A model generated the notes under the pieces. That model did no database searches. It was not told the origin of the DNA and saw nothing but the letters and a program-made list of their open reading frames with translations. 64,000 nt of DNA from an uncultured Mycoplasma sp. (lineage in GTDB: Bacteria > Bacillota_I > Bacilli_A > Mycoplasmatales > Mycoplasmoidaceae). Position numbers and translations under genes: made by a program. Below are positions 1 to 12,298 of this stretch, piece by piece (the first letter of the stretch is position 1; each line of letters begins with the position of its first letter). The stretch is from assembly GCA_947648205.1 (NCBI GenBank), contig CANSNC010000001.1, positions 147,399-211,398 of the forward strand, read 5' to 3'.

Positions 1-1427
1 AATTATTAAATGGATTTATTAATTTTATATTGTCTGATAAAGCAAAATTTGTAGTAATTAGTCAAGCATCAAAAGAACAAAAAGAATACGGTCAATTTGC
101 ACCAAAAAAACTTTGATACAATATTGAATATGTTTCAGCAAATCCTACAGGTTCTTTGCATATTGGACATGCAAGAAATGCTGCTTTAGGAATGACATTA
201 AATAATGTATGAAGAAAATGTGGTATTGAAGTTGATACAGAATATTATGTAAATGATGCAGGATCTCAAATTAATAAATTAGGTTTATCTGTATTTGTAA
301 GATATTTACAAGAACTTGGTGTCAAAGATGCAAAAATGGGAGAAGATTGATATCAAGGAGAAGAACCAAAACAAGTAGCTAGACAATTAGTTAGTGAAAT
401 TGGCAGTAAATATAAAAATGTTAAATATACTATGGAAAAAATAGATGATCCACAAGTGTATGAGTTCTTTAAAAATTATTCAAAAAAAGCTTTACTTGAA
501 GTTATTAAGAAGGATTTATCATTATTTAGAACAAAATTTAAAAGATATTATCCTGAATCAAAAATATATGATTTAAACATAGTTCCTTCAACAATAAAAA
601 AATTAGGTAAAAATGTTTATGAAAAAGATGGTGCTACTTGATTAAGAACTAGTGACTATGGAGATGATAAAGATAGAGTAATAGTTAAATCAAATAAAGA
701 ATTAACATATTTTATGCCAGATATTGCATATCATAACATTAAGTTAAGTCGTGGGTATAATATGATATTTAACATTTTTGGAGCTGATCACAATACATAT
801 GTCACTTCAATGAAAGCAGCAGTTGGATGTTTAGGACATAACCCAAATAAATTGCATGTTGTTATTATGCAAATGGTTAAATTAACAAAAAATGGTGAAG
901 AATTTAAAATGTCTAAAAGAACTGGTCAATCATTAACATTGAGAGATTTAATTAACACAATGGGTGTTGAAAGTGCTAGATGATCTTTAATATCGCAAGC
1001 AAGTGATACTCATCTTGAGATAGATATAAATCAATTTGAAGGAAAAAATCAAGATAATCATTTATTTTATGTTCTTTATGCCTATGCAAGAATCAATAAG
1101 ATTTTAGAAAAAGCTAAAAAATCTAAAATTTCTTTTGGAAAAAGTGCAAGTAAATTGACTTTAAGTACTGAAAGAGAATTAATTAATATGATTTATTATT
1201 ATCCTCATACTATTGAAAATATAGCAAATCATTATGAAACTCAAAAAATTCCAACATTCTTATATAATTTTGCTTCCTTGTTCAATACATATTATAATGA
1301 AGTAAAAATATTAGATTCTACAAATAAGGAATTAATTTCTCAAAGATTATTATTAATTGATGCTATAAGAGCTACAATAGCAAGTGGATTAGGTTTAATG
1401 GATATTAAGCCAAAAAATAAAATATAG
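1..1427 (+). CDS. argS: Arginyl-tRNA synthetase, 3' part (5' end outside window)
   Basis: Charges tRNA-Arg with arginine in the cytoplasm. The frame is open from base 3 to a UAG at 1425-1427, giving about 474 residues of the C-terminal part; the start lies before the window. Visible class I motifs are the HIGH box (SLHIGHARN, near base 160) and the KMSKR loop ([10 protein letters not shown], near 906). The EYVSANPTG and [11 protein letters not shown] blocks are typical of ArgRS. Several UGA codons (for example at 114 and 639) must be read as Trp. The segment after KMSKR matches the anticodon-binding helical domain. It is followed by a strong hairpin terminator and so ends its transcription unit. 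Family assignment is secure. Confidence 0.96.
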
Positions 1428-1458
1428 ACTTATAAATATAAGTGATACAAAATATTCA

Positions 1459-2552
<1,094 letters not shown>

Positions 2553-2599
2553 TAATTTTAGATTTATAAATATATAATTTACTTAGTTTTAAATATTAT

Positions 2600-2623
2600 A
2601 AAGTAGCTTAGGCTACTTTTTTT
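2600..2623 (+). terminator. Hairpin with T-run between gap and pgk
   Basis: An 8-bp perfect stem (2600-2607 with 2612-2619) with a four-base loop is followed by T residues. Its tail ends right before the pgk Shine-Dalgarno GAAAGG, so it may be a partial terminator that sets the gap:pgk ratio. Confidence 0.7.
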
Positions 2624-2637
2624 GAAAGGTTATTATT

Positions 2638-4005
2638 ATGATTTATGATAAAAAAAATATTACTGATATAAATGTTGATAATAAAAATGTAATTGTAAGA
2701 GTAGATTTTAATGTTCCAATATCTAATGGTGTTGTGGTTGATGATAAAAGAATTAAAGAAGCATTACCTACAATAAATTATTTATTGGAAAAAAATGCAA
2801 AGATAATTCTTCTTTCTCATCTTGGTAGAGTTAAGACTTTAGATGATTTGAAAAAAAGAACATTAAAACCTGTTTACAATCATTTACAAGTGTTATTACC
2901 AGATGTTAGTATTTCATTTGAAGAAAACAATACTAATGCAAAATTAGTTGATAAGATAAAGAAAATGTCTAGTGGATCAATTATTTTACTAGAAAATACA
3001 AGATTTAATGATATTGATTCTAAAGGGCAAATTGTTAAAAAAGAATCTAAAAATGATCAAAAACTTGCAAAATTTTGAGCAAGTCTTGGAGATGTTTTTG
3101 TAAATGATGCATTTGGTACATCTCATAGAGCACATGCATCTAATGTTGGTATAGCATCAAATATTTCTGATTCATGTGTTGGTTTTTTAATTGAAAAAGA
3201 GTTAAAAATGTTATCAAAAGCTATTGATAATCCAAGTAAACCTGTTGTTGCAATTTTTGGTGGGGCAAAGATTTCAGATAAAATTAAATCAATTGAAAAC
3301 ATAGCAGAAATAGCAGACAAAATTTTAATTGGTGGTGGAATGTCTTATACATTTCAAAAAGCACTAGGATATGAAATAGGAAAATCTATATTTGAAGAAG
3401 AAACTTTTGATGTTGCTAAAGAATTATTAAAAAAATATGGAGATAAAATTATATTGCCAGTAGATATTAATGCATCTTTAGAATTTGCTGATACTAAACC
3501 TAAAAGATTTAAAGTTACAAATTTTGATAAATCTTATGAAGGATTGGATATTGGTAAAAAAACATGTAAAATTTTTATCAAGGAAATTAAAAAAGCAAAA
3601 ACTATTATTTGAAATGGGCCTTTAGGAGTTTGTGAATTTAATAATTATTCAGCTGGAACAAATGCAATTTGCAAAGCTATTGCTAAATATGGAAGTAAAA
3701 ATAATGCTTTTACATTAATAGGTGGTGGTGACTCAGCATCTGCAGCTATTAAACTTGGTTATGAAAATGGTTTTAGTCATATTTCAACAGGTGGTGGTGC
3801 TTCTATTCAATTTTTAGAAGGAAGTGATTTACCAGGTATTTCTATTATTAAAAATAGTGGTGATGTAGCAACAAATAAAAAAACAAATAATAAGTCAAAA
3901 TCTACTGCTTCTTCAAAAAATAGTAAATCAGTATCTAAACAAAAAGAAATAAAAAAATCAGTTACAAAAAAATCTACTTCAAATAAAAAACAAAATAAAA
4001 AATAA
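2638..4005 (+). CDS. pgk: Phosphoglycerate kinase with lysine/serine-rich C-terminal tail
   Basis: Transfers phosphate from 1,3-bisphosphoglycerate to ADP. The substrate-binding N-domain ([11 protein letters not shown] near residue 20, LLSHLGR near 61) and the C-terminal nucleotide site (GGGDSASA, then [13 protein letters not shown]) are intact. The start follows GAAAGG. The protein is 455 residues, while the family usually has about 395 to 415. The extra roughly 45 residues after the family end (LPGISII) are low-complexity Lys, Ser, Thr and Asn with no acidic cluster. The tail is read in frame with no stop before UAA at 4003. What it does is unknown. A terminator follows. Confidence 0.96.
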
Positions 4006-4030
4006 TCTTAGAAATATATATTTATAATTG

Positions 4031-4066
4031 AAAATACTTTTTAATAATTTAAAAAGTATTTTTTTA
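4031..4066 (+). terminator. Intrinsic terminator after pgk
   Basis: A 13-bp A/T stem (arms near 4031-4043 and 4050-4062) followed by seven T. It closes the pgk unit. Confidence 0.75.
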
Positions 4067-4105
4067 TTATAATTTATTAGAGATTGTAAGGATGTAATAA
4101 ACTTT

Positions 4106-5170
4106 ATGGATAGAGTTACTTTTAAATCTTTATTTGATGTTGCTAATAAAGTAAAAAAAGATTTAAATTATTATTTTAATGATTTAGATTTTGAATTAGT
4201 TGAAAAATTTTATGAATTAAAATCTTTTTTGAATCAAATTAATTATCTTGATAATTATGTGTTTAGAAAAGTATCAAAAATGATAAATAATCTATTGTTA
4301 GTGTATGATTTTTCTAAATTACAAAATTATAAAATTGATTTATTAACATTAATAACCAGAGATTATCTTGTAAATAAAGAAGAAATAAATGGCATTGAAA
4401 AAAAATTATCTTATTTTACTTGATTTAATGATTGAATTAATTTTACAAAATTTGATCTATCAAAATTTGAATCATCTAAATTATTTATAAAATATATAAG
4501 AAAGGAATTAAACAATAATAATTTTGTAAGAAATTATAGAGACACTGATTATTACAAATTGCTAGATGATATTTTTGACTTCTTAAATTCAAAAGAATTA
4601 GATGATTTTCCTATAATTAAAATATCAATCATTATGAAGCAGTTTTTTTATTTAACTCCTATCTTATCATTGGAAGTTCTTTTTACAATATTTGGTTTTT
4701 TATTAAAAAAATATCATTTAGATATAAATTCTTCTTTTACATTATTAATTCCATTCATTTTTAATAATGATACTGAATATTCTTTGAAAGTAAATGAAAT
4801 TCAACAAATGAATTTATTAGATTTTTCAAATTTTATAAAATCTAATTTAATTAAAACTATTTCTTTTACTTTAGAAATATATAATGACATTATTAATTTC
4901 ATGAATGAAATTAATAATACTGAAAAAATTGATTTAATATATGATGATAAATTTAAAGAATTAATGTCAAGTGAATTGATAATAGATTTTCCCAAATTGT
5001 ATTTATTTGAAATTTATTTTACAAGACATTTGTATAATCAAAAAATGAAAGAATTCATATCTATAGGATTAATTGATGATATTACAACTAATTCATCATC
5101 TACTTTAGTGAATAAGAAGATGCTAGATTTAATATATTTAATAGAATATAAAAAGGCCAAATTTAAATAA
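4106..5170 (+). CDS. Hypothetical protein, 354 residues
   Basis: Not recognised. A single frame of 354 residues opens when UGA is read as Trp (4422, 4434). The protein is rich in Leu, Ile, Asn, Lys and Phe, with no signal peptide at the N-terminus. The hydrophobic stretch near residues 175-225 could be buried helices rather than membrane spans. No catalytic motif was seen. The ATG follows AAGG at somewhat long spacing. It sits alone between the pgk terminator and the convergent hemW gene, overlapping the hemW 3' end by eight bases. The codon use looks like that of its neighbours, so a lineage-specific core gene is more likely than a recent import. Confidence 0.7.
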
Positions 5171-6212
5171 GATTAATTAATAATGAATCCAACAAGTTAA
5201 TGTTTTTTAGAATTAACTTGTTGTTTTTTATTTTTATCATTGATTTATTAATTTGATTTTTATAGAATTCATATGCTTTTTTATTTCTGCTATTTAAATT
5301 TATACCATCTGTTAATCTTAGCCCCATCATGAGTATGTATAAGTAGTATTCTTTATCATCTAATATGTTATTTTTTACTTTGTAATTTTGATATGATCCT
5401 ATATTTGTGTAATAGTTTTTGTTTTCTAATCCATATGCACCTATACCTATTGCCATTCAATCCTTTAAATTCCAATAAGCGAGATTATGATTACTTCTAT
5501 ATTTTTTGGCAATAGATCAATTAGAAACCTCGTATCTTTTGAACTTTGTTTTTTTTAATTGTTTTATTATGTATTCTAATTGTTTTTCTTCTTCATCTGT
5601 ATTAATAATATATTTCATTTTTTTTAGAATAGAATTTTCTTTAATTTCTAATGAATAAAATGAAATATGATTGATATTGTTGTTTAGACAAAAATCAATA
5701 GCAGCATCTAAGTCTGATTTTTTCAATAAAGGTAAATTATAAATAAAATCACATGATATATTATTTATTCCAAATTTTTTCAAAATTTTAATTGCATCAA
5801 CAGCATCTTGAATTGAATGTTTTCTATTTAATAATTTTAAAATATTATTATTTGTTGTTTGAACACCCAATGATATTCTATTGATATTATTTAACTTAAA
5901 AATTTTTATTTGACTTTCTGTTACAAAATCAGGATTACATTCTATTGTAAATTCAGTATTACAACAAATATTTTTTTGAAGAGATAAAAGAAGTTTATTT
6001 AACAAAGAATCAGACAAAAAATTTGGAGTTCCACCACCTATGTAAATTGTTTTGAATTTATTTTGAATTCTATTAATTTTGTTAATTAAATCATTTATAT
6101 ATGATTCTACTTCAAATGTATTTTTTGGAATTTTTCTAACAAAATCACAATAAGTGCATATATACTTACAAAAAGGAATATGGATGTATAAATGTTTTGT
6201 AGATTTATTCAT
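5163..6212 (-). CDS. hemW: HemW-like radical SAM protein
   Basis: Radical SAM protein of the HemN/HemW family, 349 residues. The iron-sulfur ligand motif CKYICTYC (CxxxCxxC) is near residue 15, followed by GGGTPNFLS and the segment NRISLGVQTTNNNILKLLNR, all characteristic. True HemN makes protoporphyrinogen. HemW-type proteins are thought to be heme chaperones, and wall-less bacteria have no heme pathway, so the role here is unknown. The C-terminal wing domain is present (AIGIGAYGLENK onward). UGA codons inside the gene encode Trp. The start overlaps the miaA stop (ATGAATAA), so the two are translationally coupled. Confidence 0.88.
5191..5231 (+). terminator. Terminator for the 4106-5170 gene, lying inside the hemW 3' end
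   Basis: An 11-bp perfect stem (5191-5201 with 5212-5222) followed by a T-rich run. It terminates the rightward gene although it lies within the coding part of the convergent hemW gene. Confidence 0.75.
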
Positions 6213-7089
6213 TTAAAAAGTCCTTACATTTTTTTATAACTTCATTCAAATTATTTTTCTCTTTGTCATAAATAATGTCCACATTAAATTTATTTCTTAT
6301 TCATGTAATTTGTCTTTTTGCATAGTTTCTTGTCTTCTGTTGTATTTTTTCAATATTTATATTTGTATTTGAAATTATTGCTTCATATACATCATTATAA
6401 CCAATAGCTTTTAGCGCATTATTATTTTTGTAATTTGAATCTTGTATTAAATTTTCAACTTCACCCTTTCAATTCATATTAATCATGTCTATTGTTCTAT
6501 TGTTTATTTTTTCATATAATTTGTTTCTTTCCATGTATACAGAAATGATTATGTATTTAAAAATACATCCTTTATTTTTTTTGTCTTTTTCTGATTTAAG
6601 TTGATTAAGAGATAAAATAATTCTTAATGCTTGTTTTATTCTTTTTTCATTATTTATATTTATCTTTTTAGCTTCTTCTTTATCTAATTCATTCAACTTA
6701 TTTCATAATTCAACAGTTGACATATTTCCAAATTCCATATTTCTATCTATTTCTTTTAAATCATAATTTTTAATTATAGAATCTATATACAAATTTGAAC
6801 CACCACATATTATGTAATTTTTGTTTGGATTATTTTCTATTAATAAGTTAATTTCTTTTTGAAATTCTTTTATATTTCATTCATCATTTATAGATTTATT
6901 ATTGATAAAATGATGTTTTACTTCTTTTAAATCTTGTAAAGTTGGTTTATTAATACCTGCATTAATTTCTCTATAAATTTGAAAAGCGTCAGCATTAATT
7001 ATTTCCAAATTTAATTCTTTTGCCAATATCATTGCTAAATCACTTTTTCCACTTGCAGTTGGACCAACAATAATTATCATTTTATTCAT
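6205..7089 (-). CDS. miaA: tRNA dimethylallyltransferase
   Basis: Transfers the dimethylallyl group from DMAPP to A37 of tRNAs reading UNN codons. The protein has 294 residues. The P-loop GPTASGKSDLA is near the N-terminus, followed by INADAFQIYRE (usually DSxQ) and GINKPT. The Arg-rich swap region KRIKQALRI and the C-terminal NYAKRQITWIRNK block are present. The ATG at 7089 is preferred over a TTG at 7101 because GGAG lies between them at a normal distance. The gene needs DMAPP, which fits the ispH gene at 39.3-40.2 kb. It overlaps hemW downstream. Confidence 0.93.
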
Positions 7090-7234
7090 AATAATCTCCA
7101 AAATTTATAAATGCTATATAACACACATAAATTCATTATATTGTAAAGACTAATATTATTAATTTCTTTTAAAAAAAATAAAAAATTATAATTTTCAAAA
7201 TTATTTTCGTTTTTATATATGGGGGATATTTAAA

Positions 7235-7897
7235 ATGTATGAATATATAGTAGGAAAAATAAATTACACAAATACAAATTATGTTATTTTAGAAAATAAC
7301 TTCATAGGTTATAAAGTCTTTGTTAATGGAATAGATAATTTAGATTTAAATGCTTTTCATAGACTTTATTTATATACAAGAGTAACACAAAATAATAAAG
7401 GCAATTTTGTTTATGAATATTATGGATTCAAAACAATTAATGAAAAATTCTTTTTTGAATTATTATTAACTTTAAATGGTATTGGTCCAAAAACTGCAAT
7501 GGCTATTTTAAAAAATGATGTTTCTTTATTGAAAAAACTAATAAAATCAAATGATATAAAAACATTAGAAACTTTACCAGGTTTCACAAATAAATTGTCT
7601 ATTATGATTGTTAATCAGTTGGGATATAAATTAAGAAATGAAATTGTTGATAATAAAAATAGTAGAATAAATTCTCAAGAAAATGATTCATTGGATAATA
7701 ATTGAATGGAAAAAATTCCAGATATTGTAAATTCTTTAAAAGTATTAGGTTACAAAAAACAAGATATAGAATATGCATTGAATGAACTTGAAAATAATTC
7801 AAATACTAATAATGGTTTAGATATAAATGATTTAGTAAGTGAAGCAATAAAAACAATAATAAACAAAAATGGACATACTACAATTAAGGCCAACTAA
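7235..7897 (+). CDS. ruvA: Holliday junction branch migration protein RuvA
   Basis: Binds four-way DNA junctions and loads RuvB. The protein is 220 residues, with an N-terminal OB-fold (MYEYIVGKINYTN) and the helix-hairpin-helix LNGIGPKTAMAILKN near residue 87. The second HhH is divergent (LETLPGFTNKLSIMIVNQL). UGA at 7703 encodes Trp between domain II and the C-terminal RuvB-binding domain. The SD is GGGGGA. The 3' end overlaps ruvB by 29 bases, so the pair is coupled. It is divergent from miaA across a 145-base gap that must hold both promoters. Confidence 0.92.
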
Positions 7898-8786
7898 TTT
7901 TGATGACTTTCAAGGTAAAACAAATTTAAAAAATAATTTAAAAATTTATATTTCTAATGCAATTACAAATAATAAAACATTAGATCATTGTTTATTTTAT
8001 GGACCACCTGGAGTTGGTAAAACAACTATTGCTAAAATAATTGCAAATGAAATGAAATCAAATATAAAAATTATTAAAGGTCCAGAAATAAAAGAGAAAG
8101 TTGATCTAATAAATTTGTTATATTCTATTAAAGAAAAAGATATTTTATTTATAGATGAAATTCATTCATTAGAACCAATGTGTTATGAAATGTTATATTC
8201 AGTAATGGAAGATTTTGTTATGAATATAAATATTGGTAAAGATTTTAATGCAAAAGTAGTGTCACTACAATTGCCAAAATTTACAATTATTGGAGCAACA
8301 ACAAAACTGGGAAACTTACCTGATCCATTTGAAGAAAGATTTGGAATAGTTGAACATATAGAGCCTTATAGTAATAAAGAAATATATGAAATATTAAAAT
8401 TTACAACAAGTAAATGTGATATAAAAATGAATAAATCAATTTTAAATGTTATTGCAAATCATTCAAAAGGAATACCACGTATTTCAAAAAGAATTTTATC
8501 TAGATTTAATGATCATTATTCATATCAAAAAGAAGAACCAAAAATAATATTAAAAAAAATAGGAATTTTTGAATTAGGATTAAATTCTATTGATTTGAAT
8601 TATTTAAGAGCAATTAACACCAATAAAAAAATGGGAATTAAGTCATTGTCACAAATTTTAAATATAGATGAAAAAACAATAATAAATAAAATTGAACCAT
8701 ATCTTATACAATTAAATTTTGTTACTAAAGATAGCAATGGAAGATCTATTACTAAATATGGTAAAGACTATTTAGATGGTTTATAA
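7869..8786 (+). CDS. ruvB: Holliday junction branch migration ATPase RuvB
   Basis: AAA+ motor of the RuvABC resolvasome, 305 residues and slightly shorter than usual. Walker A is GPPGVGKTT, Walker B is ILFIDEIHSL, sensor 1 is TIIGATTKLGNLPDPFEERFGI, and the arginine/sensor 2 region is GIPRISKRIL. A winged-helix C-terminus follows. The ATG at 7869 lies inside ruvA. The end overlaps the convergent dinB gene by 19 bases. No ruvC was seen in the window. Confidence 0.95.
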   Translation: MDILQLRPTNFDDFQGKTNLKNNLKIYISNAITNNKTLDHCLFYGPPGVGKTTIAKIIANEMKSNIKIIKGPEIKEKVDLINLLYSIKEKDILFIDEIHSLEPMCYEMLYSVMEDFVMNINIGKDFNAKVVSLQLPKFTIIGATTKLGNLPDPFEERFGIVEHIEPYSNKEIYEILKFTTSKCDIKMNKSILNVIANHSKGIPRISKRILSRFNDHYSYQKEEPKIILKKIGIFELGLNSIDLNYLRAINTNKKMGIKSLSQILNIDEKTIINKIEPYLIQLNFVTKDSNGRSITKYGKDYLDGL

Positions 8787-9946
8787 TAATGTTTTTTTAA
8801 TTCTGAAGCTTTAAATACTGCTTTACTACTTAAACTATTATTAACATTAACAATTATAGAATCAATATCATTATAGTTGTCATTAAACATATTCATCTGT
8901 TCTTGGGTGAATATGTTTCTTTTTATTGGTCATAAAGAAACACTAATATTTTTGATTTGATTATATTTTGTATTTGGTATATTTTTGTCAAATTCAAAAA
9001 TTATTTTATTTTCATTTAAATACTTTTGATTTGTATTATTTTTTATGTTTATTGTTTCAACGTCATTTGATATATATTTGATTTTTAATGTTATATTGTT
9101 AAAAGAATAATTACCTTCAATTAAATTTTTATTTAAACTATTTGTAATATTGCAAAACAACTTTTTATATTCATTAAAATCATAATAGTCAACAATGCTA
9201 TGACTTCTTCCAATTGATTTTGGATCTGCTGATGTTTCTATTTTTTGACTACCAAATCCTAATGCATTTCCTTTGATATTTATTCAATGAGAACCTATTT
9301 TTTTTTGAATTTCATTTTCATTGTACTGTTTTTTTACAATGTCACCAATTACATTTATTCCTAGTTCTTTTAGTATGTTTGATGTTGTTTTGCCTACTGA
9401 ATACATTTTAGATATATCTAAATTATATATTTTGTCTTTAAAATTATTTTTATTTAAAATTCCAAAACCATTAGGTTTGGATAAATTAGTAGCCATTTTA
9501 GCTAAAAATTTATTCCAACTACATCCAATAGTGCATTTTAGTTTTCAATGCTTATATATGTACTCTTTAATGTAGTATGCAAATTCTTCTTCTGTTCATG
9601 ATTCATACTTTGTATTTTTTAATGAAATATATCATTCATCAATTGAACCAATTTCAACTAATTTTGTAATCGTTTTTAAAAAAGAATAAATTGCAAATGA
9701 ATAATAACTATAATCTTCAAAATGAGCATCAGCAATTATTAATTTAGGATAAATTTTTAATGCTTTACTTATTGGCATTGCAGATTTTATTCCAAGTTCT
9801 CTTGCAACATAATTTGCTGATGAGACTACACCTTTTTTTCCTCTTCCACCTACAACTAATGGTTTATTCTTAAATTTTATGTTTTTATTTTCTTCAATTG
9901 ATGCAAAAAAAGAATCCATATCAATATGAAAAATTATATACTCCAT
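8768..9946 (-). CDS. dinB: Y-family DNA polymerase (DinB/UmuC type)
   Basis: Translesion polymerase, 392 residues once UGA is read as Trp. The N-terminal palm motif IIFHIDMDSFFASIE carries the first metal aspartates. SIDEWYIS corresponds to the usual SxDEAY block: the catalytic Asp-Glu pair is kept but Trp replaces Ala. The fingers motif VVGGRGKKGVVSSANYVARELGIKS is split across VVGGRG and SSANYVARE. The helix-hairpin-helix around SVGKTTSNILKELGI and a little-finger domain follow. The start lies one base after the tlyA stop, with SD GAGG inside tlyA, so the two are cotranscribed. Confidence 0.92.
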
Positions 9947-9947
9947 T

Positions 9948-10679
9948 TTATCACCTCAAGTATGTTAAAAATTCTATATTATTCTTTTTTGCTCCTTTTA
10001 TTGGAGATTCACAAATATTTATTAAATCAAAATTATTATTTTTGCAAAATGTTTTAAAACTATTAATTACATCATTTAACAATTTTGGATGAACCTTTCC
10101 TTTTCCTTTAGATATTTCTTTTGGTGTTAATTCAAATTGAGGTTTTAATAAAAAAATTCCACTTATATTTTTTCAATTTAATTCTTTAATTTTATTTAGA
10201 ATTTTTTGTATAGAAATAAAAGAAACATCACAAGTTATAAAATTAACATCTTTAAAATCTAATGCATTTATATCTTTGAAGTTTGTTTGTTCATACAAAT
10301 AAACTTTTTTATTATCTTTTATTTTTGGTGATAATTGATTTTTTCCAACATCAATGCAATAAATTTTTTTAGCATTATTTTCTAAACATACTTGTGTGAA
10401 TCCTCCAGTAGATGATCCAATATCAATAACTATTTTATTTGATATATCAATATTGAATTTTTCTAATGCAAATAAAAGTTTATATGCAGCTCTAGAGACA
10501 TACTTTTCTTCTTTTAATATTTCAATAATATCATTTTCATTAACTAAGAAATTTGGTTTATTGATGATATTTTTGTTAACTAAAACACAATTATTATTTA
10601 TTAATTTTTGAGAAAGATTTCTTGAACTTACATTTAAATATTCAACAAGATATTTATCCAGTCTTTTTTTGATATCCAT
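9948..10679 (-). CDS. tlyA: TlyA-family rRNA 2'-O-methyltransferase
   Basis: S4-domain SAM methyltransferase of the TlyA/hemolysin A family, which methylates ribose in 16S and 23S rRNA. The protein has 243 residues. The N-terminal S4 domain is RLDKYLVEYLNVSSRN. Then come VSRAAYKL, motif I DIGSSTGGFTQVCL and motif IV FITCDVSFIS, which are diagnostic. The end is completed through UGA-encoded Trp; the stop is UAA one base before the dinB ATG. It is divergent from the DUF368 fusion gene across 52 bases. Confidence 0.92.
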
Positions 10680-10731
10680 ATTATTACCAATTTATCAATA
10701 ATTTTACTATATCTTGTTTAAAATAATAGTT

Positions 10732-12288
10732 ATGAATAATAATACAGGTAATATAAAAAAAAATAATAAGAAATTAATTTATGATATACTATCAAAAATA
10801 TTTCTAGGAATGTTTATGGGAATAAGTGATGGTATTCCAGGATATTCAGGTGGAACAACTCTATCACTTTTTAATTTCTATGATGTATTAATGAATAAAA
10901 TTAAATTGCTTTTTAAAAAAAATAAATCATCAATTTGATTTTCAAACTTATTTTCTTTGCTTCCCTTTTTTATTACATGAATAATATTTCTAATTTTATT
11001 TTCTTTGTTTAGTTCTTTTATTTCAAAACAAGGAACTAATTATCAAATAGTACTATTTACTTTATTTTTTAGTTTCTCTCTTTTTTGTATTCCAATTTTT
11101 ATATTAAAAAATATTTATTTTGATTGGAATAAAATAAAAAATAGTAATACAAAAAAGAAATTGTCTCTAACTGTAACAACTATAGCATTTTTTTTAATAA
11201 TTGTTTCTATTGGAATATGTTTGTATTTTAATGGAGGAATTTCTTTAGAAAAAAAACATATTGGAAATAAAATAGAATTTAATCCATATGTATTATTGAT
11301 ATTATTTACTTGTTTTTTATCTGGATTTTGTATGCTTATTCCTGGCATAAGTGGTAGTTTAATACTATTCTTGGCACAAACTTATGATGATGTTTATTGA
11401 GTTGCATTACAAAATCCTTTGGAAAATATAGGTTTATTGTTGTTAATTGTTTTATTTATTATATTAGGTGTAGTTACAAGTATATTCACAATTAATTTAT
11501 TAATAAAAAAATACTATCATTTTTTTAAATGCATTTCATTAGGTTTAGTTTGTGGTTCTCCAATAGCAATGATATTGAGTTTTTTAGGGAATAATTCATA
11601 TTTAGTTTCTTTGCAATCAATGTTCATGCAATGAAATAATTCAATTATTTTTTTTATATTAGCAATTAGTTTATCAATTATTATTAATGCATTTTTATTA
11701 TTTACATTTATTTTTAAAAATAAAAAAATAAAATTGAAATTTATGAATTTAGAATATTTAAAAAATTCAGCTCTTCTTGTTGTTGACTTGCAAAATGATT
11801 TCTATATTAATGGAAGTTTAGAGATTAAAAATAGTAATGAAATTGTTGATTATATAAGTGATGTAATTTATTTTTTTAAAATAAAAAATTTAAAAATAAT
11901 TTTTTCTCAAGATTATCACCCTTCCAATCATTGCTCATTTTCATTGTGGCCCAAACATTGTGTTAAGGGAGAATATGGTAGTGAGTTTGTTGAAATAATC
12001 AATAAACAAGATGCTGATATTATTATTAAAAAAGGTACAAGCATAGATGTTGATAATTATTCAGCGTTTTATGATGGTAATGATGAATCAAAACTTAATA
12101 ATTTCTTAAAAGAGAATGATATTGTAAATCTTTACATATTAGGATTAGCTGGCGACTATTGTGTTAAACAAACAGCGCTTGATGCATTGAAGTTTGGTTA
12201 TAATGTTGTTCTTTTATCTAATGGTATAAGATGTGTAAATAATAATTTCAAATTGTCATCTATTAGTGACAAAATTAGAGTAGTTTAG
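10732..12288 (+). CDS. DUF368 membrane protein fused to nicotinamidase
   Basis: One uninterrupted frame of 518 residues (UGA as Trp). Residues 1 to about 330 are a polytopic membrane protein of the DUF368 family, recognised by the paired motifs GISDGIPGYSGGTT and MLIPGISGSLILFL. DUF368 proteins recycle undecaprenyl phosphate in other bacteria. From about residue 340 the frame continues into a complete isochorismatase-fold nicotinamidase: VVDLQNDF (catalytic Asp), SQDYHPSNHCSF (metal Asp/His), a Lys in IIIKKGTS, and the nucleophile Cys in GLAGDYCVKQTALDA. I checked 11581-11790 codon by codon and found no UAA or UAG. An ATG at 11743 could start a separate nicotinamidase but has no SD. The first start (ATG 10732) also lacks an obvious SD. 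Confidence 0.85.
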
Positions 12289-12298
12289 TAGGTAATTT

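Noticed and set aside
5163..6212. Coproporphyrinogen dehydrogenase (heme synthesis)
   Set aside because: The radical SAM motif is clear, but mollicutes have no heme pathway; HemW-like is safer.
10714..10731. TTG start for the DUF368 gene six codons upstream
   Set aside because: No SD, and the ATG at 10732 begins a normal polar N-terminus.
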